A DNA stretch of 64,000 nt from Caulobacter sp. (GCA_028291265.1 JAQGIK010000056.1:62001-126000), one strand, 5' to 3'; positions 8,531-17,802 are shown, counted from the stretch's first letter. Translations and numbers: made by a program. Notes: generated from the letters alone by a model not told the origin.

Positions 8531-9076
8531 GTGATCGTCGCCCTCGGGAGCAATCTTCCCGGTGACTATCCCGACGTTCCGGCCCTGCTGCAGGCGGCGC
8601 TAAAAGCGTTCCCCGCCCACGGCCTGACCGTGGTCGCCAGATCCGCCTGGTGGCGCTCGGCCGCCTGGCCCGATCCGGCGCTGCCTGCCTATACGAACGG
8701 CGTCGTCATTGTCGAGACGGGGTTGAGTGTGGCGGAGACGCTAAGCGCCCTGCACGCCATCGAGGCCGACTTTGGCCGGGTGCGGCAGGAGGCCAACGCG
8801 GCCCGCACGCTGGACCTCGACCTGATCGCCCATGGTCGGACAGTGACCGGGGAGGGGGCGGTGCAGGTCCCGCATCCAAGAGCTCATGAACGGCGCTTCG
8901 TGATGGGACCGCTGGCCGAGCTCGCCGGCGATTGGCGGCATCCGGAGTCGGGAGAAACGGCCGAGGCGCTGGCCTTGAAGGCCTCCGTTGGCGCCGACGC
9001 CCACCCGATCCCTTCTCCCGCTCGTCGGGAGAAGGTGGCCCCGAAAGGGTCGGATGAGGGCAGCGCCAGCGATTGA
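8531..9076 (+). CDS. folK: HPPK: 6-hydroxymethyl-7,8-dihydropterin pyrophosphokinase
   Basis: Transfers pyrophosphate from ATP to 6-hydroxymethyl-dihydropterin in folate synthesis. Family motifs are VALGSNLPGDY at the N-terminus, ALHAIEADFGRVRQ in the middle, and the substrate and metal motif RTLDLDLIAHG followed by VPHPRAHERRFVMGPLAELA. There is no ATG; I chose GTG 8531, which starts directly at the conserved strand, though TTG 8501 is an in-frame alternative. The last 20 or so residues (from HPIPSPARREKVAPKG) are encoded by a family B repeat element (9011-9061), so the C-terminus has been extended or replaced by repeat sequence. The catalytic core is intact. Confidence 0.88.
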   Translation: MIVALGSNLPGDYPDVPALLQAALKAFPAHGLTVVARSAWWRSAAWPDPALPAYTNGVVIVETGLSVAETLSALHAIEADFGRVRQEANAARTLDLDLIAHGRTVTGEGAVQVPHPRAHERRFVMGPLAELAGDWRHPESGETAEALALKASVGADAHPIPSPARREKVAPKGSDEGSASD

Positions 9077-9162
9077 AGGCTGGCAGGTTCAGGGCGTCTC
9101 GAGCCGGTGCTGCCCTCATCCGACGGCTTCGCCGCCACCTTCTCCCGACAAGCGGGAGAAGG
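9011..9162. repeat. Pair of inverted family B repeat elements
   Basis: Two copies of a ~51-base element face each other: 9011-9061 forward and 9112-9162 inverted. Each consists of an 8-base hairpin (CTTCTCCC/GGGAGAAG) followed by GGTGGC, a second short hairpin, and TCGGATGAGGGC. The first copy lies inside the folK reading frame; the second ends just beyond the stop codon of the opposite-strand DUF1801 gene. The same paired arrangement recurs at 12403-12579. Confidence 0.88.
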
Positions 9163-9166
9163 AACA

Positions 9167-9640
9167 CTACAAAGTCGGCCGCCGTGGCCGCTGCTTGGCC
9201 GAGATCGAGTTCACCACCATCCGTCCGGCCGGCGAATCGGGGATCGCGACCGGCGTCCGTTCCAGCGCCTGATCGATCAGCGCCGCGATTCCCGCGTCGG
9301 CCAGCATCTCCGGCCCCGTCAGCCTCACATGCCGCACCCGCGCCCCGCCGCCCTTCAACACCTTGTCCGGATCGTCCAGCCCCGCCCCGCGCAGGAAGCA
9401 CAGGGTCACATGCCTGGGCAGGGCCAGCACCGACAGCACCGCGTCCGAAACCCGCGTCGGCGGCCCGAAACCGGCCACCAGGCCCTGATAGTTGTCGTAG
9501 ATCAGCACATCGGCCCCGGGCATCCGCGCCCGCAGCCGCTCGACGCACTCCAGGAACTGCGCCGCAATATGCGGCTCATACTTCGCGGCAAACGCCAGAA
9601 GCGCTGTGTGCGCCTCACTCTCGCCCCCATGACCGCTCAT
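9167..9640 (-). CDS. DUF1801 family protein
   Basis: Protein of 157 aa matching the YdhG/DUF1801 alpha/beta fold, seen in ADVLIYDNYQGLVAGFGP, VLALPRHVTLCFLRGAGLDDP and the ending KGGGARVRHVRLTGP. No catalytic residues are known for the family and there is no signal peptide or membrane segment. Its stop codon sits 5 bases from the repeat at 9112-9162, which probably serves as a transcript end for both it and convergent folK. Its start is divergent from rpoZ, about 85 bases away. Confidence 0.75.
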   Translation of the reverse strand: MSGHGGESEAHTALLAFAAKYEPHIAAQFLECVERLRARMPGADVLIYDNYQGLVAGFGPPTRVSDAVLSVLALPRHVTLCFLRGAGLDDPDKVLKGGGARVRHVRLTGPEMLADAGIAALIDQALERTPVAIPDSPAGRMVVNSISAKQRPRRPTL

Positions 9641-9725
9641 CTTGCGACCTCATCTTGCGGCGTTGCACAATAGCGCGCAAAACACTATGTAGCCCGGTTC
9701 CACCGGCACTGCTGAAGAGATATCC

Positions 9726-10085
9726 ATGGCCCGCGTCACCGTCGAAGACTGCATCGAGAAGGTTCCCAACCGCTTTGGTCTGGTCCTGCTGGCCGCCCAT
9801 CGCGCCCGGGGCATCTCGGCCGGCGCGGCCCTGATGGTCGACCGCGACAACGACAAGAACCCCGTCGTCGCCCTGCGTGAGATCGCCGACGACGTCGTCG
9901 ACAATGACGGCCTCAAGGAACATCTGATCACCACGCTGCAACGCGTCGATGAGCGGACCGAGGCCGAGGAAGAGGCGGAAACCGTCGCCCTGCTGTCGGA
10001 TCCGACCCACATGCAGATGAGCGAAGCGGAACTGATCCGCGCGCTGCAGAGCGACCGCGACGGCGGTCAGGAGGAGCGGTACTGA
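9726..10085 (+). CDS. rpoZ: RNA polymerase omega subunit
   Basis: Small RNA polymerase subunit that helps assemble beta-prime and forms part of a ppGpp binding site in proteobacteria. Its length is 119 aa. The N-terminal core [20 protein letters not shown] and [13 protein letters not shown] are the conserved omega motifs; the C-terminal part is acidic and variable. It lies directly upstream of the (p)ppGpp synthetase gene, the usual proteobacterial order, with about 100 bases between them that remain open in the frame of the next gene. Confidence 0.96.
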   Translation: MARVTVEDCIEKVPNRFGLVLLAAHRARGISAGAALMVDRDNDKNPVVALREIADDVVDNDGLKEHLITTLQRVDERTEAEEEAETVALLSDPTHMQMSEAELIRALQSDRDGGQEERY

Positions 10086-10183
10086 GCCCCGAAGGCTCAG
10101 AACCCCTCATTCTGGAGGCGGCCGAAGAGGCCGCCCCCCACCCCCTCACGCCTATCAGGCCTGAACCGACCGCCGCCCAGAAG

Positions 10184-12370
10184 GTGGCGGCGCGGCCCAA
10201 ATACATGCGCCAGTACGAGCTCATCGAGCGCGTCCGCGCCTATGAGCCCGACGCCGACGAGGCGCTGCTCAACAAGGCCTATGTCTACGCCGTCCGTATG
10301 CACGGCTCGCAGACCCGGGCTTCCGGCGATCCCTATTTCGCCCATCCGGTCGAGGTGGCCGGCATCCTCACCGAATACCGGCTCGACACCGCCTCGATCA
10401 TCACCGCCCTGCTGCACGACGTCATCGAGGACACCTCGGCGACCCGGCAGGACATCGAGAACCTGTTCGGGGCCGAGGTCGCCGAGCTGGTCGAGGGCGT
10501 CACCAAGCTCTCCAAGCTGGAGCTGACCGCCGACTACGCCCGCCAGGCCGAGAACCTGCGCAAGTTCATCCTGGCCATCTCCAAGGACGTCCGCGTCCTC
10601 TTGGTGAAACTGGCCGACCGCCTGCACAACATGCGGACCCTGAACTTCATCCAGAAGCCGGCCAAGCGCGAACGCATCGCCCGCGAGACGCTGGAAATCT
10701 ACGCCCCGCTGGCCCGCAACATCGGCTGTCACCGCATCTGTTCGGAGCTGGAGGAGCTGGCCTTCGAACAGCTCAACCCGATGGCCCGCACGGCCATCAT
10801 CCGCCGCCTGGAGATCCTGCGCGGCGAACAGGGCAAGGCGGTCAGCACGGTCAGCGGCGACATCACCCGCCTGCTGGAAGCCGACGGCATCGGCAACCGC
10901 GTCTTCGGACGGGAAAAGAACGCCTTCTCGATCTGGCGCAAACTGCAGAGGAAGTCGGTGGGCTTCTCGCAGCTCAGCGACATCTACGCCTTCCGGGTGA
11001 TCGTCGACTCCGAGGCCGACTGCTACCGGGCCCTCGGCCTGATCCACCGCGCCTGGCCCTGCGTGCCCGAGCGGTTCAAGGACTTCATCTCGACGCCGAC
11101 GCGCAACAACTACCGCTCGATCCACACCACGGTGATCGGCCCCAAGGGCATGCGCATCGAGATGCAGATCCGCACCGAGGCCATGGACCGCGTGGCCGAG
11201 GACGGCGTCGCCGCCCACTGGCGCTACAAGAACGAATCCTACGGCTTCGACGTCGAGCACATGGAGGCCGAGGGCGGCCGCGACCCGCTCCACAACCTGC
11301 GCCAGCTGGTGGCGGTGCTGGAACACGGCGGCGACGCCGAGGACCTGGTCGAGCACGCCAAGCTGGAGATGTTCCTCGACCAGACCTTCGCCTTCACCCC
11401 GAAGGGCAAGCTGGTCAGTCTGCCGCGCGGGGCCATGCCGTTGGACTTCGCCTACGCCGTCCACACCGATGTCGGCGACAGCACCATCGGGGCCAAGATC
11501 AACGGCGAGCTGAAACCCCTGCGCACCCCGCTGGTCAACGGCGACGTGGTCGAGATCATCAAGGGCGCCAAGCCGGCCGTGCCCCCCGACTGGCGCAGCC
11601 TGACGGTCACCGGCAAGGCCCGCAGCGCCATCCGCCGCCACATCCGCCAGACCGAGAAGGAAGAGTTCCTGCGGCTCGGCAAGGCGGCCCTGTTCCAGTC
11701 CTTCGAGCGGGTCGGCAAGAGCCGCACGGGGGTCTCCCTGCGGCCGGCGCTGGAACGCCTCGGCGTGCCGACCGACGACGACCTCTACGACGCCATCGGC
11801 CGCGGCCGCATCCAGCCGATGCAGGTCATGGAGGTGGTCTTCCCGGGCATGGACGATACCGCCCGCGCCGCCGCCGTCGCCCACCGCGCCATCGAGGACG
11901 GCGCCGGCGCCCGCATCTTCGTGCGCGGCACGGGCCTGGCCCCCGGCGTGACCCTGCACTTCATGCCCTGCTGCACCCCGGTGCCCGGCGACCGCATCGT
12001 CGGCATCATGCGCGAGGGGGTCAACGAGGTGGACGTCCACACCATCGACTGCCGCAACCTGGCGCAATACGAGGACCAGGGCGACCGCTGGCGGGATCTC
12101 GCCTGGACCCTGGAAGCCGACCGCAACACCGTCAGCCACGCCAAGCTGCGGGTCACCATCCTCAACACCCCCGGCGTGCTGGGCGAGGTCTGCACCATCA
12201 TGGGCGAGGCGGGCGGCAACATCACCGGCCTGAAGATGACGCATCGGCAGGAAGACGTGTTCGACGTCGACGTCGACCTGGACGTGACGGACAACCGGCA
12301 CATCACGACCATCATCGCCGCGCTGCGGGCCTGCCCCAGCGTCGAGGGCGCCGAGAGGCCGATGGGCTGA
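10184..12370 (+). CDS. spoT: Bifunctional (p)ppGpp synthetase/hydrolase
   Basis: Single Rel/SpoT enzyme that makes and degrades the stringent-response alarmone. Domains in order are HD hydrolase (HDVIED, His78-Asp79), synthetase (GREKNAFSIWRKL, DIYAFRVIV, MQIRTEAMDRVAEDGVAAHW), TGS (FAFTPKGKLVSLPRGAMPLDFAY), a Cys-containing zinc-finger-like region (HFMPCCTPVPGDRIVG) and a C-terminal ACT/RRM domain. Both catalytic halves look intact, as expected where it is the only long Rel. The GTG at 10184 gives 728 aa; the ATG at 10205 begins at the conserved MRQYELIERV and is an equally good start. It is probably co-transcribed with rpoZ. Confidence 0.95.
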   Translation: MAARPKYMRQYELIERVRAYEPDADEALLNKAYVYAVRMHGSQTRASGDPYFAHPVEVAGILTEYRLDTASIITALLHDVIEDTSATRQDIENLFGAEVAELVEGVTKLSKLELTADYARQAENLRKFILAISKDVRVLLVKLADRLHNMRTLNFIQKPAKRERIARETLEIYAPLARNIGCHRICSELEELAFEQLNPMARTAIIRRLEILRGEQGKAVSTVSGDITRLLEADGIGNRVFGREKNAFSIWRKLQRKSVGFSQLSDIYAFRVIVDSEADCYRALGLIHRAWPCVPERFKDFISTPTRNNYRSIHTTVIGPKGMRIEMQIRTEAMDRVAEDGVAAHWRYKNESYGFDVEHMEAEGGRDPLHNLRQLVAVLEHGGDAEDLVEHAKLEMFLDQTFAFTPKGKLVSLPRGAMPLDFAYAVHTDVGDSTIGAKINGELKPLRTPLVNGDVVEIIKGAKPAVPPDWRSLTVTGKARSAIRRHIRQTEKEEFLRLGKAALFQSFERVGKSRTGVSLRPALERLGVPTDDDLYDAIGRGRIQPMQVMEVVFPGMDDTARAAAVAHRAIEDGAGARIFVRGTGLAPGVTLHFMPCCTPVPGDRIVGIMREGVNEVDVHTIDCRNLAQYEDQGDRWRDLAWTLEADRNTVSHAKLRVTILNTPGVLGEVCTIMGEAGGNITGLKMTHRQEDVFDVDVDLDVTDNRHITTIIAALRACPSVEGAERPMG

Positions 12371-12402
12371 CAAGCCATCGTGGGTCGGACGGCTGACGCC
12401 GT

Positions 12403-12579
12403 CCCTTCTCCCGCTTGTCGGGAGAAGGTGGCCCCGAAGGGGTCGGATGAGGGCGGCACCGGTTCCAGCCGATCATCCACATTCTGGCGCCGTCAGCGCC
12501 GCCGCCAAACTTCCACCTTCCGTTCTGCCCTCATCCGTCGGCCTACGGCCGCCACCTTCTCCCGACAAGCGGGAGAAGG
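12403..12579. repeat. Second pair of inverted family B repeat elements
   Basis: Copies at 12403-12454 (forward) and 12527-12579 (inverted) enclose about 70 bases without a gene. They match the pair at 9011-9162 in sequence and in facing orientation. The right copy ends about 13 bases before the ATG of the AAA ATPase gene, so the purine-rich GGAGAA that serves as its ribosome binding site lies immediately beside the repeat. Confidence 0.88.
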
Positions 12580-12592
12580 ACCGGAGAAATTC

Positions 12593-13114
12593 ATGACCCA
12601 CCACATCCTCACAGGCGCCCCCGGCGCCGGCAAAACTATCATCCTGCGTGGCCTCGAACGCGCCGGCCTCGCGGTCGTCGAGGAAGCCGCCACCGACGTC
12701 ATCGCCTGGGCCGACGCCACCGGCGTCGAGCGCCACTGGGAAGACCCCGGCTTCTGCGCTGCCATCCTGGCACTGCAACAGCAGCGGGAGGGAAACGCGC
12801 CGACCGGGACGGTGATCTTCGACCGCTCGCCGGTCTGCACCCTGGCGCTCTCGAGGTTCTTGGCCCGTGAGCCCTCGGCCGCGTTGCAGGCTGCCGCCAT
12901 CGCCTGCCGCGATCGCTACGCCCGCCAGGTCTTCTTCGTCGAAAGCCTGGCCACCATCGTCAACACCTCGGCCCGCCGCATCAGCCTGGAGGACGCCCGC
13001 CGGTTCGGCGACCTGCACCGGCAGGTCTACGCCGACCTCGGCTTCGAGCTGATCGACATCCCGCCGGCATCGCCCGCCGACCGGCGCGACCTCATCCTCT
13101 CGCGGCTGCGTTAG
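12593..13114 (+). CDS. AAA family ATPase / nucleotide kinase-like protein
   Basis: P-loop NTPase of 173 aa. Walker A is TGAPGAGKT at residues 7-15 and a DxxPV-type motif is VIFDRSPVCTLAL in the middle; the fold resembles the NadR C-terminal kinase/AAA_28 group. EEAATDVIAWA after the P-loop is also typical. It is likely a small-molecule kinase or NTPase of unknown substrate. The ATG at 12593 is preceded by CCGGAGAA, directly after a repeat element. It stands alone between two intergenic regions. Confidence 0.72.
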   Translation: MTHHILTGAPGAGKTIILRGLERAGLAVVEEAATDVIAWADATGVERHWEDPGFCAAILALQQQREGNAPTGTVIFDRSPVCTLALSRFLAREPSAALQAAAIACRDRYARQVFFVESLATIVNTSARRISLEDARRFGDLHRQVYADLGFELIDIPPASPADRRDLILSRLR

Positions 13115-13205
13115 TCAGGCCGCCGCGCTTTCCGCTTGCGTCACCCCACGCTTTCGAACGATTGTTTGAACCAAGAACAGAACAATCGCTCGAGGAGACG
13201 CACCG

Positions 13206-14441
13206 ATGGCCATCGATTTCGAAATCCCGCCGGAAGCCAAGGCAGTCCGTGAAAAGGTCCGCCAGTGGGTCGCCGACGAGTGCATCCCGGCCGAGAAGCT
13301 GATCCACGACAAGGACAGCTACAGATCGGTCCTCGCCGACCTGCGCGGCAAGGCCCGCGCCCAGGGCCTTTGGCTGCCCTTCATCCCCACCGAATACGGC
13401 GGCATGGGCCTCGGCCCGCTGGCCAACGCCCTGGTGCAGATGGAACTCGGCAAGAGCCACCTCGGCGCCCTCAGCATGAACAGCCAGGGGCCGGACGACG
13501 CCACCATGCTGACCCTGCTGGCCCACGGCACCGACTACCAGAAGGAGAAGTTCCTCAAGCCGCTGCTGAACGGCGAGAAGCGCGTCTGCTACTCGATGAC
13601 CGAAAAGGCGGCCGGCGCCGACGCCACCGGCATGCAGACCCGGGCGGTCAAGGACGGCAACGAGAACTACGTTCTCAACGGCGAGAAGTGGTTCAGCAGC
13701 GCCGCCAGCGCCGCCGACATCGCCGTGGTCATGGCCAAGACCGACCCCGACGCTCCGCGCCACCAGCGCTTCTCGACCTTCATCGTCGAGCTGCCCAATC
13801 CCGGCTACCGCATCATCCGCGACATCGGCACCATGGCCGCCGAAGGCCCGCTCAGCCACATCATGGGCGGCGGCCACAGCGAGATCGAGATCAAGGACCT
13901 GGTCGTCCCGGCCGAGAACCTGCTGGGCGGGGAAGGGCAGGGCTTCAACATGGGCCAGCACCGCCTGGCCTACGGCCGCCTGCGCCACGGCATGCACAAC
14001 GTCGCCATGGCCCAGCGGGCGCTCGACATGGCCACCGAGCACGTCATCAGCCGCGAGACCTTCGGCCGCAAGCTGAAGGACCGCCAGGGGGTGCAGTGGA
14101 TGCTGGCCGACTGCGCCAGCGAACTCTACATGGCCCGGCTGATGCTGATCCACATCGCCTACAAGGCCGAGAAGGGCATGGACCTGCGGCAGGAAAACTC
14201 CATCGCCAAGGTGTTCCTGGCCCACATGGTGCACAAGGTCGTCGACACGGCGATTCAGCTGCACGGCGCGCTCGGCTACTCCACCGACCTGCCGCTGGCC
14301 CGCTGGTACACCCACATCCGCAGCCAACGCCTGGTCGACGGGCCGGATGAGGTTCACCGCTGGACGGTGGGCCGCAACGTCATCAAGGCGTTCGAACGTG
14401 AGGGCACGACGGCCTCGGCGGCGGGTGGGGATATTCTCTAA
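13206..14441 (+). CDS. Acyl-CoA dehydrogenase (ACAD11-like)
   Basis: FAD-dependent enzyme of 411 aa that introduces a trans-2 double bond into acyl-CoA. The N-terminal helical domain, beta domain (CYSMTEKAAGADATGMQTRA, NGEKWFSSAAS) and C-terminal helical domain (GRLRHGMHNVAMAQRALDMA, RETFGRKLKDRQGVQWMLAD, QLHGALGYSTDLPLARWY) are all present. HRWTVGRNVI near the end resembles the ACAD10/11 subgroup. A possible ribosome binding site (GAGGAG) precedes ATG 13206 by about 8 bases. The physiological chain length is not predictable. Family A repeats lie just after its stop and may end its transcript. Confidence 0.88.
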   Translation: MAIDFEIPPEAKAVREKVRQWVADECIPAEKLIHDKDSYRSVLADLRGKARAQGLWLPFIPTEYGGMGLGPLANALVQMELGKSHLGALSMNSQGPDDATMLTLLAHGTDYQKEKFLKPLLNGEKRVCYSMTEKAAGADATGMQTRAVKDGNENYVLNGEKWFSSAASAADIAVVMAKTDPDAPRHQRFSTFIVELPNPGYRIIRDIGTMAAEGPLSHIMGGGHSEIEIKDLVVPAENLLGGEGQGFNMGQHRLAYGRLRHGMHNVAMAQRALDMATEHVISRETFGRKLKDRQGVQWMLADCASELYMARLMLIHIAYKAEKGMDLRQENSIAKVFLAHMVHKVVDTAIQLHGALGYSTDLPLARWYTHIRSQRLVDGPDEVHRWTVGRNVIKAFEREGTTASAAGGDIL

Positions 14442-14454
14442 CCCCACCCAAATT

Positions 14455-14573
14455 CCGATCATACCGACGAAAGTCGGGACCCAGCTGGCAGGCCGTGCAA
14501 GGGTCCGCTCTGATCAGCGCCAGCCCCGCTCCGTGAGCGGACACTGGGTCCCGGCTCTCGCTGGGATAGTCGG
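14455..14573. repeat. Inverted repeat element, family A (imperfect)
   Basis: Arms 14455-14484 and 14544-14573 are related to the arms at 7753-7872 but pair imperfectly, with several substitutions in the right arm. The spacer also shares a short segment (CAGCCCCGC) with the 7.8 kb copy. Five T residues follow the right arm, so it could act as a terminator for the upstream acyl-CoA dehydrogenase gene. Confidence 0.75.
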
Positions 14574-14600
14574 ATTTTTGTGTTCAAGACGGAGCGCACG

Positions 14601-15632
14601 ATGCCCGAACCCATCCTCGACCCCGACCTGCCGATCATCGATCCGCACCACCACCTGTGGGACCGCACGGCGATGCTCCCCCACCTCCCGGCGCCGACCC
14701 ACGGTTTCGAGCAGATCGTCCGGCGCGTCCCCCGCTATCTCCTCGACGAACTGCGGGCCGACATGAACAGCGGCCACAACGTCATCGCCACCGTCTACAT
14801 GGAATGCGGCGCCTTCTATCGCCCCGGCGGCCCGCCCGAACTGACACCCGTCGGCGAGACCGAAGCCGTCAACGGCCTGGCCGCCATCGCCGACAGCGGC
14901 GTCTACGGCCCGGCCAAGCCCTGCGCCGGCATCGTCTCCCACGCCTACCTGACCCGAGGGGCCGCCGTCCGCGAGGTCCTTGAGGCCCACATGGCCGCCA
15001 GCCACCGGTTCCGCGGCGTCCGCCACAGCGCCTCTCACGACCCCGACAGCGGCGTCCTGGGTCCCCTGGTCCGCCACCCCGCCGGCGTCTACCGCGATCC
15101 CGCCTTCCGCGAAGGCTTCGCCCAGCTCGCGCCCTTGGGCCTCTCCTTCGACGCCTGGCTGCTCGAACCGCAACTCCCCGACCTCATCGACCTGGCCCGC
15201 GCCTTCCCGGACACCCAGATCGTCCTCGACCACGTCGGCACCCCGCTCGGCATCGCCAGCTACAGGGGCCGCCGCGAGGAGCGCTTCGACATCTGGCGGA
15301 GCAACATCCGCAAGCTGGCCGAACTGCCCAACGTGGCGGTGAAGCTCGGCGGCCTGGCCATGGTCTTCCCGGGCTTCCCGTCCTGCCTCTCCGACAGCCC
15401 GGCCCCCTCGGCCCAGCTGGCCCAGGAATGGGGCCCCTATCTCGAAACCTGCATCGAGGCGTTCGGACCGACACGCGGCATGTTCGAGAGCAACTTCCCG
15501 GTCGACATCCTCTCCTGCAGCTACGCCACCCTGTGGAACGCCTTCAAGGTCTTCGCCAAGGGCTATTCGGCCGACGAGAAGACGGCGCTGTTCAGCGGCA
15601 CGGCGGCGAAGGTCTACCGGCTGGACCTCTAG
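14601..15632 (+). CDS. Amidohydrolase family 2 protein
   Basis: TIM-barrel metal-dependent hydrolase of 343 aa. The metal-binding motif [11 protein letters not shown] is at residues 12-22; later strands give [28 protein letters not shown] (a metal or substrate His-Asp region) and FESNFPVD near the C-terminus. It resembles the group containing 2-pyrone-4,6-dicarboxylate lactonase and related aromatic-acid and lactone hydrolases; the actual substrate is unknown. I chose ATG 14601, with ACGGAGCG upstream, over GTG 14580. pyrE follows after 26 bases and may be co-transcribed. Confidence 0.82.
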   Translation: MPEPILDPDLPIIDPHHHLWDRTAMLPHLPAPTHGFEQIVRRVPRYLLDELRADMNSGHNVIATVYMECGAFYRPGGPPELTPVGETEAVNGLAAIADSGVYGPAKPCAGIVSHAYLTRGAAVREVLEAHMAASHRFRGVRHSASHDPDSGVLGPLVRHPAGVYRDPAFREGFAQLAPLGLSFDAWLLEPQLPDLIDLARAFPDTQIVLDHVGTPLGIASYRGRREERFDIWRSNIRKLAELPNVAVKLGGLAMVFPGFPSCLSDSPAPSAQLAQEWGPYLETCIEAFGPTRGMFESNFPVDILSCSYATLWNAFKVFAKGYSADEKTALFSGTAAKVYRLDL

Positions 15633-15658
15633 GCGGCAGAATCTGCTATGGCCGTCCC

Positions 15659-16243
15659 ATGACCAGCGAAGACGTTCTCGAGGAATTCCGCGCCGCCGGC
15701 GCCCTGCGCGAAGGCCACTTCGTGCTGTCCAGCGGCCTGCACAGCCCGGTCTTCCTGCAGAAGAACCTGGTCTTCGCCCAGCCGGACCGCTGCGCCCGGC
15801 TCTGCAAGGCGCTGGCGGAGCTGATCGTCGCCAAAGTCGGCAAGCCCGACCTCTGCATCTCGCCGGCCGTCGGCGGCATCATCCCGGGCTACGAGACGGC
15901 CCGCCAACTGGGCGTCACCTCGCTCTACGTCGAGCGCGAAGGCGGCGAGTTCAAGTTGCGCCGGGGCTTCCAGGTCGAGCCCGGCGACAAGGTGGTCATG
16001 GTCGAGGACATCGTCACCACCGGCCTCTCCAGCCGCGAATGCATAGCCGCCATCCATGGGGCCGGAGCGACGGTCATCGCCGCCGCCTGCATCGTCGACC
16101 GCTCGGGCGGCAGGGCCGACGTCGGCGTGCCGCTGATCGCCTTGGCCACCCTCGACGTCCCGGCCTATGCCGCCGACGCCCTGCCACCCGAACTGGCGGC
16201 CATCCCGGTGCAGGATCCGGGCAGCCGGCGGCTGGCGAAGTAG
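15659..16243 (+). CDS. pyrE: Orotate phosphoribosyltransferase
   Basis: Converts orotate and PRPP to orotidine 5'-phosphate in pyrimidine synthesis. It is 194 aa. The PRPP-binding signature [14 protein letters not shown] lies in the second half, [17 protein letters not shown] marks the N-terminal hood and FKLRRGF the flexible catalytic loop region. The sequence matches the alphaproteobacterial form. A family C inverted repeat starts 13 bases after its stop. Confidence 0.95.
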   Translation: MTSEDVLEEFRAAGALREGHFVLSSGLHSPVFLQKNLVFAQPDRCARLCKALAELIVAKVGKPDLCISPAVGGIIPGYETARQLGVTSLYVEREGGEFKLRRGFQVEPGDKVVMVEDIVTTGLSSRECIAAIHGAGATVIAAACIVDRSGGRADVGVPLIALATLDVPAYAADALPPELAAIPVQDPGSRRLAK

Positions 16244-16256
16244 CGGGTCCGTCGTT

Positions 16257-16368
16257 GCGTCCTTCGACACGCTCGCTACGCGGGCTGCTCAGGATGACTG
16301 ATTTGAGTGCAATTCAACAAAGCTAGTCATGCTGAGCAGCGGCTTCAGGCCGCGTGTCGAAGCACGCA
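16257..16368. repeat. Inverted repeat element, family C
   Basis: Two imperfectly complementary arms of about 43 bases (16257-16299 and 16325-16368) share the outer core CTTCGACACG and the inner core GCTGCTCAG-ATGACT, with a variable middle. A second copy is at 20807-20918. It lies between pyrE and the convergent VOC gene, so it may end both transcripts. Confidence 0.85.
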
Positions 16369-16376
16369 CCGTCCCA

Positions 16377-16847
16377 TCACCCCTTCGCCGCCGCCTCCAG
16401 CGGGGCGATGTCGAGCTTGACCATGGTCATCATCTTCTCGGTGACCCGCTTGACCACGGCCGGGTTCGCGTCGTTCATCAGTTCGCGCAGGCGCGCCGGG
16501 ACGATCTGCCACGACAGGCCCCAGCGGTCCTTCAGCCAGCCGCACTGTTCGACGTTGCCGCCCTCCTTGAGGGCGTCCCAGAGGCGGTCGATCTCGGCCT
16601 GGCTGTCGCATTCGACCATGATCGAGAAACTGTGGTTGAAGGGGTCGAGCGGGCCGGCCTCGATGGCCATGTAGTTCTGGTCGCCGAGCCTGAAGCTGAC
16701 GATCTTGACGCTGCCGGCCTTGCCGGAGGGGTTGTCGGCCATGACCGCCGAGCGGTCCTCGATTCCCGAGCCGGGGATCAGGGAGGTGTACAGGCGGACC
16801 GCCGCGTCCAGGTCCTTCTCGAACCACAGGTGCTGGGTGACTTTCAT
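16377..16847 (-). CDS. VOC superfamily protein (PhnB-like)
   Basis: Protein of 156 aa with two beta-alpha-beta-beta-beta modules of the vicinal oxygen chelate fold, in the subgroup often named PhnB or 3-demethylubiquinone methyltransferase-like. Diagnostic segments are QHLWFEKDLDAAVRLYTSLI at the N-terminus, FNHSFSIMVECDSQAEIDRL, and the family's GWLKDRWGLSWQIVP. The start is ATG 16847. Enzymatic activity is not established for this subgroup. It is divergent from pdxJ across about 190 bases. Confidence 0.85.
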   Translation of the reverse strand: MKVTQHLWFEKDLDAAVRLYTSLIPGSGIEDRSAVMADNPSGKAGSVKIVSFRLGDQNYMAIEAGPLDPFNHSFSIMVECDSQAEIDRLWDALKEGGNVEQCGWLKDRWGLSWQIVPARLRELMNDANPAVVKRVTEKMMTMVKLDIAPLEAAAKG

Positions 16848-17037
16848 GACTGCGTCCTTCTCATCCGACGGCCTTTGAGCGCCTCGGCGCGGCGGCCGTT
16901 CCAACCCAAGGACGGTCCGGCGCCGGCAAATCCGACAGCCCCCGGCAAAAATCAGGCGCCGAACGTGACCGCGCCGGCCCTTTCCCGCCGGGCGGGCGGG
17001 TCCTAAGTAGGAGGCACAGCCTGTCGGACCCCCGCCC

Positions 17038-17802
17038 ATGACCCTGCGCCTCGGCGTCAACATCGATCACGTCGCCACCATCCGCAACGCGCGGGGGGCC
17101 AGCTATCCCGAGCCGACGCGGGCGGCCGAGATCGCCCTGCTGGCCGGGGCCGACGGCATCACCGCCCATCTGCGCGAGGACCGGCGGCACATCTCCGATG
17201 CCGACATCGACGCGCTGGCCGACCTCTGCCGCAAGCGCGGCAAGCCGCTGAACTTCGAGATGGCCGTCACCGACGACATGGTCGCCATCGCCCTGGCCCA
17301 CCGGCCGCACGCGACCTGCCTGGTGCCCGAGCGCCGCGAGGAGGTCACCACCGAGGGCGGCCTCGACGTCGTGCGCGGCGGCAACCGGGTGCGCGACGCC
17401 GTCCAGACCCTGCGCGCCGCCGGCAGCCGCGTCTCCCTGTTCATCGAGGCCGACCCGGCCCAGATCGCCGCCTCGGCCGACGCCGGCGCCCAGGTCATCG
17501 AACTGCACACCGGCGCCTTCTGCGACGCCGCCCGGGCCGGCGAGACCGACCGCGCCGCCGCCATCCTCGCCCGCCTGACCGCCGGCGCCGCCCAGGCCGC
17601 CCAGCTCGGCCTCGAAGTCCACGCCGGCCATGGCATCGACTACGCCACCGTCGGCCCCGTCGCCGCCATTCCGCAACTGGCCGAGCTCAACATCGGCCAC
17701 TTCCTGATCGGCGAGGCCATCTTCGTCGGCCTGGCCGAGGCCATCCAGCGCATGCGCCGGCTGATGGACGCCGCCCGGGCCAGCGCGGAGCGGGCCGCGT
17801 GA
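17038..17802 (+). CDS. pdxJ: Pyridoxine 5'-phosphate synthase
   Basis: Closes the pyridoxine ring from 1-deoxyxylulose 5-phosphate and aminoacetone phosphate, the last step of the DXP-dependent vitamin B6 pathway. It is 254 aa. The N-terminal [16 protein letters not shown], the [12 protein letters not shown] motif with catalytic and phosphate-binding residues, the Glu in NFEMA, and VHAGHGIDY near the C-terminus are all intact. Its TGA overlaps the GTG start of acpS, a pairing conserved widely in Proteobacteria. Confidence 0.96.
   Translation: MTLRLGVNIDHVATIRNARGASYPEPTRAAEIALLAGADGITAHLREDRRHISDADIDALADLCRKRGKPLNFEMAVTDDMVAIALAHRPHATCLVPERREEVTTEGGLDVVRGGNRVRDAVQTLRAAGSRVSLFIEADPAQIAASADAGAQVIELHTGAFCDAARAGETDRAAAILARLTAGAAQAAQLGLEVHAGHGIDYATVGPVAAIPQLAELNIGHFLIGEAIFVGLAEAIQRMRRLMDAARASAERAA

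Noticed and set aside
10097-12373. 758-codon open frame on the minus strand opposite the (p)ppGpp synthetase gene
   Set aside because: It mirrors a certain gene, has low-complexity His/Asp/Gly/Ala-rich composition and no recognisable motif; long shadow frames are expected at this GC content.
9011-12579. CRISPR-like array from repeated hairpins
   Set aside because: Copies are few, in opposite orientations and not regularly spaced; they are REP-like elements.
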